DNA from: Variovorax sp. | GTDB taxonomy: Bacteria > Pseudomonadota > Gammaproteobacteria > Burkholderiales > Burkholderiaceae_C | Direction of reading: 5' to 3' | DNA length: 64,000 nt | Assembly: GCA_025352265.1 (NCBI GenBank) | Contig: JANXTS010000039.1 | Span: 1-64,000 of the forward strand | In this document: one piece after another, positions 1-10,100 of the stretch | Position numbering within the stretch: position 1 is the first letter of the stretch | Layout of the letters: the number at the start of each line of letters is the position of its first letter | Translations under genes and position numbers: made by a program | The notes under the pieces: model-generated | What the model was told of the DNA's origin: nothing | The model's database searches: none | The model's input: only the letters and a program-made list of their open reading frames with translations

Positions 1-2060
1 CTTGCGGGTGTTGGTGTAGGTGCAAACGTCGGTGCCATCGGTTGCCGCTGGCGTGAAGCTCGCCGGAAGTGGCACGCCGTTCAGCAAAACAGTGCCGGCC
101 GTGTTCACGCACTTTACGGTGGTCGTGTAATTGGTTTGGAACCCAGTGTTGAATGTCTCCGCCGGCAGGTTGACGGCGACGCCCGCAGCCACGGTGACGG
201 GTGAACCCGGTGTCGTGTTACCCGCAGCGGCGGCTGTCGATGTGACTGTCGCCGCGATGTTGCCGGTCGAGGTCACAGTAATCGCATCGCCCGCTTTGGA
301 ACCGGCGGTCCATGTCTTGTCGAGACGCAAAAGTGCGCCCTTCACGACGTTGCTGTAAGTACACGACAGCGCCGGATCGGTGGGCGAAACCGTAAAGCTG
401 GCGGGCAGCGCGGCATTGGTCAGCGTGCCCGTGTTGTTGTTACAGCTTACCGTCGACGTATAGTTCGACGCGTTCCACGTCCCGCTAAAAGTCTCGACCG
501 GCAGGGTGATCAGCGCACCGCGTGACACGGTCACGGTCGAACCGTTGGTCGTCGAGGGCGAACCGTTGGACGTCACACCCACGGTGGAGCCCGTCCGCCC
601 ATCGTTGCTGCCTGAAGTCACGCTGATGGTGGTGCCCGAGATGTTGGCACCGAAAGTCTTGATGAGCTGCAGCGACGTGGTGACAGGCGTGTTGGTATAG
701 GTACAAGTGATCGCACCATCCGTCGGCGAGACCGTGAAACTGGTCGGGAGCGCCGCGTTCGATACGGTGCCGGTGTTGTTGTTGCAGCTGACCGATGTCG
801 TGTAGTTAGCCTGCGAGCCGGCGCCGAACGTCTCAACCGGCAGGCTCACCAGTGCACCGTGTGAAACGACGGCCGCCACACCGGAAGACGGGGTGGTCGT
901 TCCATTGGAATTCGCGGTCAGAGTCGCGCCGGGACGACCGTCATTACTGCCTGTCAAAATGCTGATCGTCGTGCCGGGGGCGTTGTTGGCAGAAAATATC
1001 TTGCTCAAAGCCACCGACGTCGCAGCGATTGGCGTGTTGGTATAGGTACAAAGTAGCCCGCCATCCGATGCCACTGGCTTATAGCTGCTCCCCGGCGCCG
1101 CATTCGAGAGGACGGCAGTATTGGCGCTGTTAATGCAGGTCACCGTCGTGGTGTAGTTGGACTGCAATCCGTTGGTGAAATTTTCTACCGGAAAGACAAT
1201 CGGGGTGCCCGCATTGACGGTAACGACTCCGCCTGTGCTCGCGTTACCCCCGCCGTTATTGGCGGTCAAAGAAACGCTGGCGCTGGCGATGTTGCCGGTC
1301 GTGGCTACGCTTATGGCATCGCCGCCGACCGAATTGGCGGCCCAGGTCTTTCGCAACTGCAGCGTCACCGTCTTGACCGTGTTGGTATAGGTACAGACGA
1401 TGGTCTTGAACGCGTCGCCCGCGCCGATGGTCAGCGTGTTGCCGGTGTTCTGACCATTGCCGCCGCCGACCAGCGCGTTGGCTGTGGCCCCGCCGTTAGC
1501 CAAACAGGCAAGCGTCGTGGTGTAGTTGCTGCCAACGCCCCCTCCACTAAAGGTTTCCGCAGGAAATGACACCACCGTGCCCACGTTCAGCGACACAAGG
1601 GTGCTTACAGCGCCAGTATTGCCCCCGGTGCTGATGGCGCTGGTACCGGACGTAGCGGCGATATTGGCAACATCAGTGGACAGCGTGGTCCCGCTCCAAG
1701 CCTTTGCGATCTGTAACTTCGCCGACAACAGGGTGTTGGTGTAGGTACAGAGAATGGCCTTACCCGCGTCGCCGGTCGCAATGGTCAGTTGGGCAATGCT
1801 CTGCCCGTTTGTGCTGGTGGGCGCGTTGGTCGAATTACAGGATCGCACCGTAGAGTAGGCCGCCGAACCAGCGCTTAGCGTCTCTGCCGGGAGGTTGATG
1901 ACGTTGCCGACCGCGACCGTGGCGATGGCGCTGCTGGAGGCGGTCGGGGCCGTGGATGACCAGGCAGCCGTCGCGCCGGGAGCGGTGATCGCGGCGAAAC
2001 TCGCGATGTTGCCTGAAACGCTGCTCGCCCAGACTTTCGTACTTTGCAGCGTTGGTGCCG
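1..2060 (-). repeat. Six tandem ~115-codon protein repeats ending in CTYTNT
   Basis: The CTYTNT codons lie at about 1733-1750, 1379-1396, 1034-1051, 689-706 and 7-24, with a CTYSNV variant near 348-366. The spacing is 340-354 bases. Each unit has one further conserved Cys about 25-35 residues before the closing motif, giving two Cys per unit. The array continues beyond base 1, because codons after the last motif remain open. Confidence 0.85.
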
Positions 2061-3039
2061 GTATTGTCAGTACGACGCTACCCCCGCCGCCTTGACCGCC
2101 CGGGGAGCTATTGATTTCATAGCCTCCCCCACCACCGGTTGCCGCATAACCGGGCGTTCCGGAGAACGATCCGGTGCTTGAACGACAACCGGTGCCCCCG
2201 GTCCCGCCGGTACCCTCATTACCGGCATCGCCCCCAGCGAATATGAATCCTCCCGCGCCGCTCGGCGTGCCGCCGCCGCCGCCGCCAGCACCACTGGCAT
2301 CACCCATTGAAGCAGCACTGCCACCGGCACCAGCGGTAGTCGCCGCACAGGTGGCACTGCTAACGCCGCTTGTCGAAGATCCGCCCGTAAGTAAGCTAGC
2401 ACTATTTCCATTGGGAGCGCCACCGCCGCCACCGCCGGAGGCAGTCAAAATGCGCGCGCCGTTCAACAGCAGCGACGACGCAGCGCCGCCACCACCACCA
2501 CCGGCGGAGGCGTGGGAGCCATCGGTGCCACCGTATCCGCCTGCGCCACCAGCAACGAAGCCGCTACCGCCACCCCCGCCTGGGGGCAGGCAGCCAACAC
2601 AAAAAAACCCGCCACCACCGCCGCCCGCTACCGTTCCGGTGATTACGTCCCCACCTGCCACAATAAGAACAGCGGTCCACGTGCCGCCAGAACCACCATA
2701 GCCATAACCAGAGGGACCATCGCCGCCGCCGCCGCCGCCGCCCTTCAGCACGACGTTGATACGCGTCACGCCAACAGGGACCGTGTACGTATAAGTACCG
2801 GTTGTTGTCTTGGTAAGAACCACCTGCGCTTGTGCTGGAGTAGCCAGTCCGAGTGTCAGCGCCAGTGCGGCAAACCACGCACTGAAGGCGATCTGGCGTC
2901 GGCTGCTGACCGAGCGGATCTCGGTCGCATTCGTTGCCGAAACGCTGCGCCCAATCTCCGGGGCGATAAAGCCGCTGCAAAAACCGCGCATGGGATGCCG
3001 GACGAAGTCGAGGGCGCGCGTGACGAGTGCGTAGCTCAT
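1..3039 (-). CDS. Exported glycine-rich protein with tandem two-cysteine repeats (partial, C-terminus off the left edge)
   Basis: The reading frame is open from the ATG at 3039 to base 1, giving 1013 codons without a stop. A hydrophobic stretch near residues 50-72 ending ATPAQAQ looks like a signal peptide after an unusually long n-region. Residues about 95-325 are extremely glycine-rich (runs of 5-7 Gly), resembling glycine-rich domains of bacterial surface proteins. From about nt 2060 to 1 come six tandem units of about 115 residues, each beginning like LQxxKxW, containing (L/F)P(A/V)E(T/N)(F/L), one mid-unit Cys (for example SCNNNTG) and closing with CTYTNT or CTYSNV. Such units resemble prealbumin-like or DUF11-type beta-sandwich repeats of secreted proteins. 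It is last in a minus-strand surface-protein cluster. The function is unknown; adhesion or a surface layer is inference. The C-terminal anchor cannot be seen. Confidence 0.85.
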   Translation of the reverse strand, partial: MSYALVTRALDFVRHPMRGFCSGFIAPEIGRSVSATNATEIRSVSSRRQIAFSAWFAALALTLGLATPAQAQVVLTKTTTGTYTYTVPVGVTRINVVLKGGGGGGGDGPSGYGYGGSGGTWTAVLIVAGGDVITGTVAGGGGGGFFCVGCLPPGGGGGSGFVAGGAGGYGGTDGSHASAGGGGGGAASSLLLNGARILTASGGGGGGAPNGNSASLLTGGSSTSGVSSATCAATTAGAGGSAASMGDASGAGGGGGGTPSGAGGFIFAGGDAGNEGTGGTGGTGCRSSTGSFSGTPGYAATGGGGGYEINSSPGGQGGGGSVVLTIPAPTLQSTKVWASSVSGNIASFAAITAPGATAAWSSTAPTASSSAIATVAVGNVINLPAETLSAGSAAYSTVRSCNSTNAPTSTNGQSIAQLTIATGDAGKAILCTYTNTLLSAKLQIAKAWSGTTLSTDVANIAATSGTSAISTGGNTGAVSTLVSLNVGTVVSFPAETFSGGGVGSNYTTTLACLANGGATANALVGGGNGQNTGNTLTIGAGDAFKTIVCTYTNTVKTVTLQLRKTWAANSVGGDAISVATTGNIASASVSLTANNGGGNASTGGVVTVNAGTPIVFPVENFTNGLQSNYTTTVTCINSANTAVLSNAAPGSSYKPVASDGGLLCTYTNTPIAATSVALSKIFSANNAPGTTISILTGSNDGRPGATLTANSNGTTTPSSGVAAVVSHGALVSLPVETFGAGSQANYTTSVSCNNNTGTVSNAALPTSFTVSPTDGAITCTYTNTPVTTSLQLIKTFGANISGTTISVTSGSNDGRTGSTVGVTSNGSPSTTNGSTVTVSRGALITLPVETFSGTWNASNYTSTVSCNNNTGTLTNAALPASFTVSPTDPALSCTYSNVVKGALLRLDKTWTAGSKAGDAITVTSTGNIAATVTSTAAAAGNTTPGSPVTVAAGVAVNLPAETFNTGFQTNYTTTVKCVNTAGTVLLNGVPLPASFTPAATDGTDVCTYTNTRK

Positions 3040-3081
3040 GATGGTTTCCCGCTCACGGCAATCGAAACGACTTGAATAGAT

Positions 3082-3369
3082 TTAACGGACATGCTGGCTC
3101 ACTTCAATCTCGACGCGGTGGTTCAGCGCACGGTTTTGGGGGGTGTCGTTAGAGACAGTCGATCGGCTCTCGCCGAAGTCCCGCGCGCCGATGTTTTCAG
3201 CGACAACACCGCGGGTGAAGAGATAGCCACACACCGCAGCCCGGGCGGCCACCGCGTGGCGCAAGGCCATCGCGGCACCCGGCGTTCCGTGCGGTGCAGA
3301 CCGCTGGTTCCCCACCATCCGATGAAGTGGTGCGCGCATCGCGCACAAGATCGTTGAGAAGTTCATCAC
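3082..3369 (-). pseudogene. Remnant of an OmpA-like C-terminal domain
   Basis: This 95-codon frame starts at a GTG that overlaps the TGA of the upstream thiol oxidoreductase gene (GTGA), which suggests translational coupling. Its last 45 residues read like the end of an OmpA peptidoglycan-binding domain: TRGV, then IGARDFGES, SNDTPQNRALNHRVEIEV. The neighbouring giant protein ends in the same way (SNASAQGRAQNRRVEIEV). The first half of the OmpA domain, with the FDFGKS-like and GHTDSVG motifs, is absent and replaced by unrelated sequence, so the gene appears decayed. It might still be expressed as a short peptide. Identification of the remnant is by motif only. Confidence 0.6.
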
Positions 3370-4184
3370 TTGGCACGCTCCCCGGCGTTCAGGCTGGCTG
3401 CCAGCACCTCGATCGACACCGCACCCACGATGCGGCCCTTGGGCGTCAGGAACGAGGGAGTTCCCGCTTTGCCCAATGCTTCCCAGTCCTGCTGCATGGC
3501 TGCCAGGCGCGCGGTGACAACAGCACCGGCCATATCGGCTTTGGCGCGTGACCAGTCGACTCCGTTGGTCTTGGCCAGGAGACTGAGCGCAGCTTCGTCG
3601 GTCGGCTGCGGCGTGGGGCCGGTGAACAGCGAGTCGTGCACTTGCGCGAAGCGGCCCTGCATGTCAGCGGCGAGCGCAAAGCGGGCCAGTACATTGCTGT
3701 CTGCGCCCAGGACCGGTGTCATCACCATCACCACGCGCAGATCGGGGCTGGACTTCAGCAGTGCCGCGATGCGTGGCTGCACCTGGCGGCAGAAGCTGCA
3801 GTTGTAGTCGAACATCTCGACCAAGGTGACCGGCGCCTTGGCGTTGCCGAGGACCGGTGCGCCCACGTGCAACGTGTCGAGCGAGTAGCGCGAATAGACC
3901 GCACGCTCGGTGGCCGCCATGGCGGCGGTGGCAGCGGTTGCCGCCTGCAGACGCAGCACCTCGGATTTTTCCAGGGCGGCGCGCACCCATTCAGGATGCG
4001 CCTCGAGCGCGCGCGCAAAGGCCGCGTCGAACTTCGCCTGGTCGATATCGTCCTTGGCCACCGAATAGGTCACGGTGGCCGCAGGCACGGTCATGACGCG
4101 GGTCTGCGCCATGGCGGCAAGGGGCGTGAAGAGGAGCGCCGCAGTGGCCGCAGTGGCCAGGAGCAATATGGAGTTAGCGCGCAT
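3366..4184 (-). CDS. DsbA/ScsC-like periplasmic thiol:disulfide oxidoreductase
   Basis: This 272-residue protein has a signal peptide (residues 1-26, ending AAMAQ), an alanine-rich helical N-terminal region (about 35-100), then a thioredoxin-like fold. The active-site motif is C-S-F-C in FDYNCSFCRQVQP, and the cis-proline loop is AGTPSF. The layout fits the DsbA-family branch that includes Com1 and ScsC, where an N-terminal helical segment can mediate oligomerisation. The start overlaps the end of the giant OmpA-type gene by 11 bases, indicating one transcript and coupled translation. Because the neighbouring exported proteins contain many paired cysteines, its likely job is forming or shuffling their disulfides. 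Oxidase versus isomerase cannot be decided from sequence. Confidence 0.88.
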   Translation of the reverse strand: MRANSILLLATAATAALLFTPLAAMAQTRVMTVPAATVTYSVAKDDIDQAKFDAAFARALEAHPEWVRAALEKSEVLRLQAATAATAAMAATERAVYSRYSLDTLHVGAPVLGNAKAPVTLVEMFDYNCSFCRQVQPRIAALLKSSPDLRVVMVMTPVLGADSNVLARFALAADMQGRFAQVHDSLFTGPTPQPTDEAALSLLAKTNGVDWSRAKADMAGAVVTARLAAMQQDWEALGKAGTPSFLTPKGRIVGAVSIEVLAASLNAGERAK

Positions 4185-7100
4185 TGGTGTTCACTTCTAT
4201 TTCGACGCGGCGGTTCTGCGCCCGCCCTTGCGCACTGGCGTTCGATGCAATTGGCTCTTTTTGACCTTTGCCTTCGGCGCGGATGCGCGCGGCGTCCACA
4301 CCCTGAGCGATCAGGTGGGCACGCACCGCGTTTGCGCGCTCCTCCGACAGCGTCTGGTTAAAGCTTTGGGAACCGACCGAGTCGGTGTGTCCGATGGTGA
4401 TCACCACGTCGTAGTCGGTGGCTTTGATCTGCGCGGCCAGTGCGTTGAGTGCGGCGTGCGATTCGGTCTTCACCGATGACTTGCCGAAGTCGAACAACGT
4501 CTCGGCCTGCAGCGTGGTCTTGGCCGGCAACGCCAACGGCGCTGGTGCGATCACAGGCAAGGCGCGAGCCGCTTCGTTGGCAGCGGTGATGGCATCGATG
4601 GGCTTGGCAGAGGCTGGTGCAGACTCCCCGCCCGCTGACGCAAAACCCAGTCCGGTCTCATCGAACTTGAAGCGCAGCCGCACGTAGGCGCCCTTGCTCG
4701 TGTACTCGTTGGCGGTCAGGTCCCGGTCGTTCAGTCCAACGAAGTTGTAGCCGGCAGAGATCCACGTATTTTTGTAGGCTTGGTAGCCGACCTCGACACC
4801 CACGGTCTTTTGCAGTGCGCCGCCTTTGCCGTAGAGCAAACCGGCCTGCAGACCAACGTCCCAATCCTTATTGATGTCTTGAGTCCAGCGCGCTTGCACC
4901 AGATGGGCCCAGTACTTGCTGGCCAGCAGACCGTCATCGGCACGGCTGACCTTGGCGGCATAGCGCGCAGTGACCACCGTGCCCCGTTCGGGGTTGAAGT
5001 TCAGGTGGGCCGAGACGATGTCCGCGCTGGTGGTGCCGGGTAGGCTGGCGTTGCCGGAGTCACTGCCGAAGGCACTGCCACCGCTCAAAGCGCCGGCCGA
5101 GTTGCCGCCGCCGACGATCTTCTCGGAGCGGTGCTCGTAGCGTGCCAGCGCGTTCCACGTATCTGTGTCGACCGGACGATAGGCCAGGCCCAACTGGTGA
5201 CGTTGCAGGTGACGTTCGTTGCCGGCATTGGCGCCCTGCCCCTCGCTGTCGCTGATCACGCTGCGCGCCAGCAGGCTCACCTCCGGGTTGAGCTTGTAGC
5301 CGGCGCCTGCGCTGAAGAGCCGCGTGTTGGCGTCGTCACCATTGCGCGCTTCGAGCACGCCGCTGGCCTTGAAGCCACCGTTACTGTATTCAGCGCCGCC
5401 GGTGATGGCCGTGGATTCACCCAGGCCCGTGGACGCATAGCCGTTGCCGCTGTTCACGCTGTTGCTGGCACCGCCGAGGCTGCGGGTGTGTTCGATACCG
5501 GCGGTCAGACGCAGATGGTCGGTCACCTTGAAGGTGTTGCGCACACCAAAAGCAGCCTGCGCCGATCGGCCGTCGATGCTGTCTGCGAGGCGGTACTCGT
5601 TGTACACGCGGCCGCCCTCCATGTAGGCGCTCTCGATGCCGACGATGCCCACGTTGTGGGTCTGCGTGCTGGTCGCGTCATAGGGCCCGTTCAGCGACGA
5701 GACCAGTTCATAGCGGGCGTAGGCGCGCGTCTTGTCGGTGATCGCGTAGTTGCCACCCACGGCCAGGGTGTGGCGGCTTCCCTCCTTAACATCCTGCTCG
5801 CCCTCGATGAACACCTGCGCCTGTGGCAGCCCCGGCACGACCGAGGACAGCCGTGCGCGCACGGTGGTGAGGCTCTCGGTCTGGGTGCTGGCGGCGGCCG
5901 CTGCCGAGCCGAGCGCGGTCACGTTACCGGCGCCGACACTGCCGCCGAGCTGGCCGTTGTAGGTGGAGATCTGGCCGTAGTCAAAGCCCGAACCGGAGCC
6001 TAGCCCTGCGGTGCTCTGTCCCTGTCGCAGGCCGACCTCGGCCACGAGTGTGTCGCTCAGTTTTTTCTGCGCGCTCACCGTCGCACCCTTGGTGCCACCG
6101 GTCAGCAGTGCGTCCTTGCTGTAAGGCGCTTCGGCGCGAACGGCAGTGGTCGGATCGACCTTGTATTCGGCGCGGGCCGAGACTTCGGTGCGCCCGGCCA
6201 TGATGGAGGCGCTGGGGTTGTCAAAGCCTTCACTGGTCTTGCTGGCCAGTGCCACGACGGCGAGTTGTTCGTCCTGGTAACGCGCCTCGAGCCGGCCGGC
6301 ATTCCCCTTGCCCTTGGCGTCGGAGTCGGTGTGCACCAGCTCAGCCGCCACGGTGGCGTTGTCGCCGATGCGGGCAATGCCGGTCAGGGCCTGGAGCTTG
6401 CGTTTGTTCTGCGGGTTTTGGTCCGTGCTAGCCACCACACCGAGCTGCACGCGTTCGCCCACCTTGACCTGCACGTCGGTGCCGGCCACGGTGAACTTGG
6501 GGCCACCGCTGTCGACTTCGTAGGTGACGCGGATCGACTGGGGGTTCAGATTGGCATCGACCGAGGAGATCGGATGCGTAAACAGAATGCGGCGCGTGAG
6601 TGGCTCGACCGTGTAGTCGACAAAGCGTGTCACGGCGGTGCGTTGCAGCACGATGTTGGGCTGGTTGCGGTCGCGCACCATGACTTCGATCTGTTCGCTG
6701 TTGTCGACAAAGTCGCCGTTCGTGGCACTCAGGTAATAAGGCCCTGAGGTACCAACGGCACGGAACTCTTCGATCTGCTGGACTTGCGCCGTACGGCTTA
6801 CGTAACTGGTGGCGCGCACCGTGTCGTCTTCGTACACGTGCTTCAGACCGGTGAGCGAGCGGTTGGTCTGGCTCAGGTTACGCACCTCGGTGCTGCTGGC
6901 GGTGGTGAAGTCGCCGTACAGCAGGTAGCTACGGTTCTTGTCGATGCGGACATAGAGCTTTTGCGTGCTCTGCGCGTCGAAGCCTTTGACCGAGGAGTCG
7001 CCATAGACCGGGTAGAACTCGTCCGGGCGGATGTCGCGAAACAGGCGATCTTTTTGCGTCTTGTCCGAATCGAAAGACGCGGTCAGCAGGTAGTCGCCCT

Positions 7101-10100
7101 TGACGGTGCCCTTAAAGAAGAACGCGGCACGGCCGGAGGCGCGCTTGTCGCCACTCTGGTCTTTGAGACCAGTCAGCTCGGCCTCGAAAGCGGCGCCTGC
7201 GGGCATGGCACCCAGGGCCAAACCGCCGCGCTTGGTGAAGTCCAGCACGCCTTCGACGATGCCAACGCCGATCATCGGACGCATCTCGGGCAACAGCGTC
7301 AATCGCACTTCCTTGACCAGATCGCCAGCAGTCACGCGGATGCGCGCATCGCCCGGCTCGCCCGGTGGCAGCAGATGGAACTCGGCCGCACCACCTTCCA
7401 TGAATACCTGCGTGCCGGGCTCGGCGGGATTCAGGTCGTCCTCGATCCAGCGGCCACGGTCGCTCTCCAGCGTGAGTTGGGTCCGGGCAGTGACGGGGAC
7501 ACCGGCTGCGTCGACCAAGCGCACCTTGACGATGACCGGCGTGCGCAGGTCGGCGCGGGCCACTTCGGGCAGATCGATCTGGATGGCGGAAAGCTTGTCG
7601 GGCGCGGTCACGCTGATCTGTATCGGCGCGCCGTGGGCGTTACCGAAGTCGTCGACCGCCTCAAGCTTCAAGGTGTTGCGGCCGGGCTTGAGCAGTACGC
7701 CGATGTACTCCCAAGCGCTAATCTTCTTGCTGGCGAGTTGCGTCTTCTTGCCCACGCGGCTGCCGTCGGCTGCAACGCCGTTGACGGTCAGGCGCAGTGA
7801 CAGGGCCAATTCGCCTTTGACGCGCACATTGAGCGACTGGCTGGCGACGGTGTCGCCATCTTTAAGGCCGATGAATCCAAGCGCGTTGCTGTCGAGTTGG
7901 GGCAGCAGCACTTCGAGGTCGATGGCGCTGGGGGTGGCCTGCGGCAGCAGCGACGGGCTGCGCGGCTCGAGCATGGTGCCGCTGGTGCTGACCGGGCGGC
8001 TCGCAAAAGCGCCCGCGCCGGTTGCAGTGCCGCTGACGGCCGACGAAGGCAGGCCGTTGGTCGGCAGGCTGTTCAGCGCGCTGAAAAGGCTGCCCGCCGG
8101 GGTCGGAGCCGCAGCGCTTGCCATGCCCAGCGTGCCACCACCTGAGCCGCCCGCGGCACTCACGAAGGTGCTGGGCTTGGCAACGGCTGCGGGCATCGCG
8201 ATCAGCGGCGCAGACGTGCGTTGCACCGCGCCGGTGCTGCCGCTTGAGAGCGACTGACCGCTGGCCGGCAGCGAGCGTGTGTCGCCGACGGGAATGATCT
8301 TTCCTTCAGGGTCCAGACGCAGCCGGACCTGCGCTTCGGCTTCGGTGTCTGGCACCGCGGCGATGGCTGCGCGACGGGCGGTCACCTCATCGATCACACC
8401 CTTGTCGTCGAAGTTGGTGATGATGAAGTTGGCTTTGTGGAACTCGCCCTTCTTCAAGTCGACGAAGCGGCTTTCAGGCGTGCCCGAGTTGCGGTTGTCC
8501 AGCACTTCCAGGCGCGCGCCGCGAGGCAAGGTGGTTTGGTCCAACCGCAGCACATGGGTGATGGGCTTCAAGCCGTACAGGCTCCACTTGCCTTCGACGT
8601 CGGTCACGACATTGGTGCCGTTTTCCAGATACAGGCGCACACCGGGGACGCCAAGTTCGTCCAGGCCGTTCTGCTTGCTGTCTTGCTTGCCATCGCGCTT
8701 GCAATCCAGATACACCTTGCCAAAAGCAAAGGCATCGTCGGAGAACACGCCGCCGGTGACTCGCACCGTCCAGCTGGCAAGGTTGGAGGTGATCGGGCCC
8801 GAGAACGCGCGCGCCCGGTTGATCGCATCGCCGTTGGTGGGCGCACCGACCCCGATGCGCACGCGATAGCGCACCACCGCAGACTGGTCCAGCCCGAGCA
8901 CCAGTGCCGGGAAGCTGAAGCCCAGCGCCGGCCCTGCGCCGCCGGCCGGGTTGGCCGCGACGGCACCGTTCACGCGTGCGCTGTTGGCAACGAACGCAAA
9001 GCCTGGCGGCAGGCTGTCGGTAAAGCTGACACCGGTCACTGCAAAGCCGGTCTTGTTGGTGACGGTCAGCGCGTAGTCCATGAAGTCACCAAGCTCGGCC
9101 TGACGCTTGCTGCCGTCCTTGCGCAGCAGGAGGCCCAGCACGTTGCCCGGGTCCAGTGGAATGTGGTCATGCACCACGTCGCAGGCGGTGCCGTCGGGGT
9201 TCACGCCCGAGACGACCGCAAAGTAGTAGGTGGTCGCATCGGCGGGTTGGGGCGCCGCGATGTTGGGCACGATGGCCCCGCAGCGGGCAAAGCTGCCCGG
9301 TGTCGGCGGAATGAGCACCGACGGGTACACATAGCCACTGCCGGCCGGGGGCACGACCGCAATGCCGTAAGTGCACAGACCGGTGATGGGCGGCGACTGC
9401 AGGTAGAACTGGAAGGCGCCGTCCGCGCCGGTCGTCATCGACATGCTGCCGTTGGCGTTGAAGGTGTAGATGCCTGAATCGGCGCCTGCGATCTCAGCGG
9501 GGATGAGGGGCGTCACCGGGCCGCCATTGCACGACTGGCGCGTGTAGGTGACCAGGGCCCCGGTCACCGGCTGGCGGGTGACCGAGTTGTAGACGGTGCC
9601 CTGCGGGTCGACCAGCAGCGACTGCACCGAGCTAGCGGTGGCGGCGACCAGCATTGCCGGCGTCACGTTGATGGTGTTCAGGTCGAACGCAGCTGCCCAG
9701 GCTTTGTTGGTGGCGCTCACGCGGTTGCCGATGGCTGCGGGCTTCTCGGTAATGCGCACCGTGAAGCTGAGCTGCTCGCTCTGGCCAGGCGCCAGGGCGC
9801 GGCTGCCGTCGGTCATGCTCAGGGCCGCCTCGGTGGGCAGGATGAACGGATCCGCACTGTTGAGCGTGGTGCGGTTGCAGATGGCTTGGCCGGTGAAGCT
9901 GGCTGCCGGGATCAGCAGCCCATTGGCCGCCTTGGGCGCGCTCAGAAGGGTCCAAGAGGCGATCAGGCTGCCCGGCTTGTCCATGTCGAACGTGCAGTTC
10001 AGGTTGTCGATCACGCGCACGTTGGGTGCGGGGGCCAGACCCGTGTTCGTCACTTTAAAGGTGTAGTCGATGTCAAAGACACCGGGTGTGACCCGGCGCG

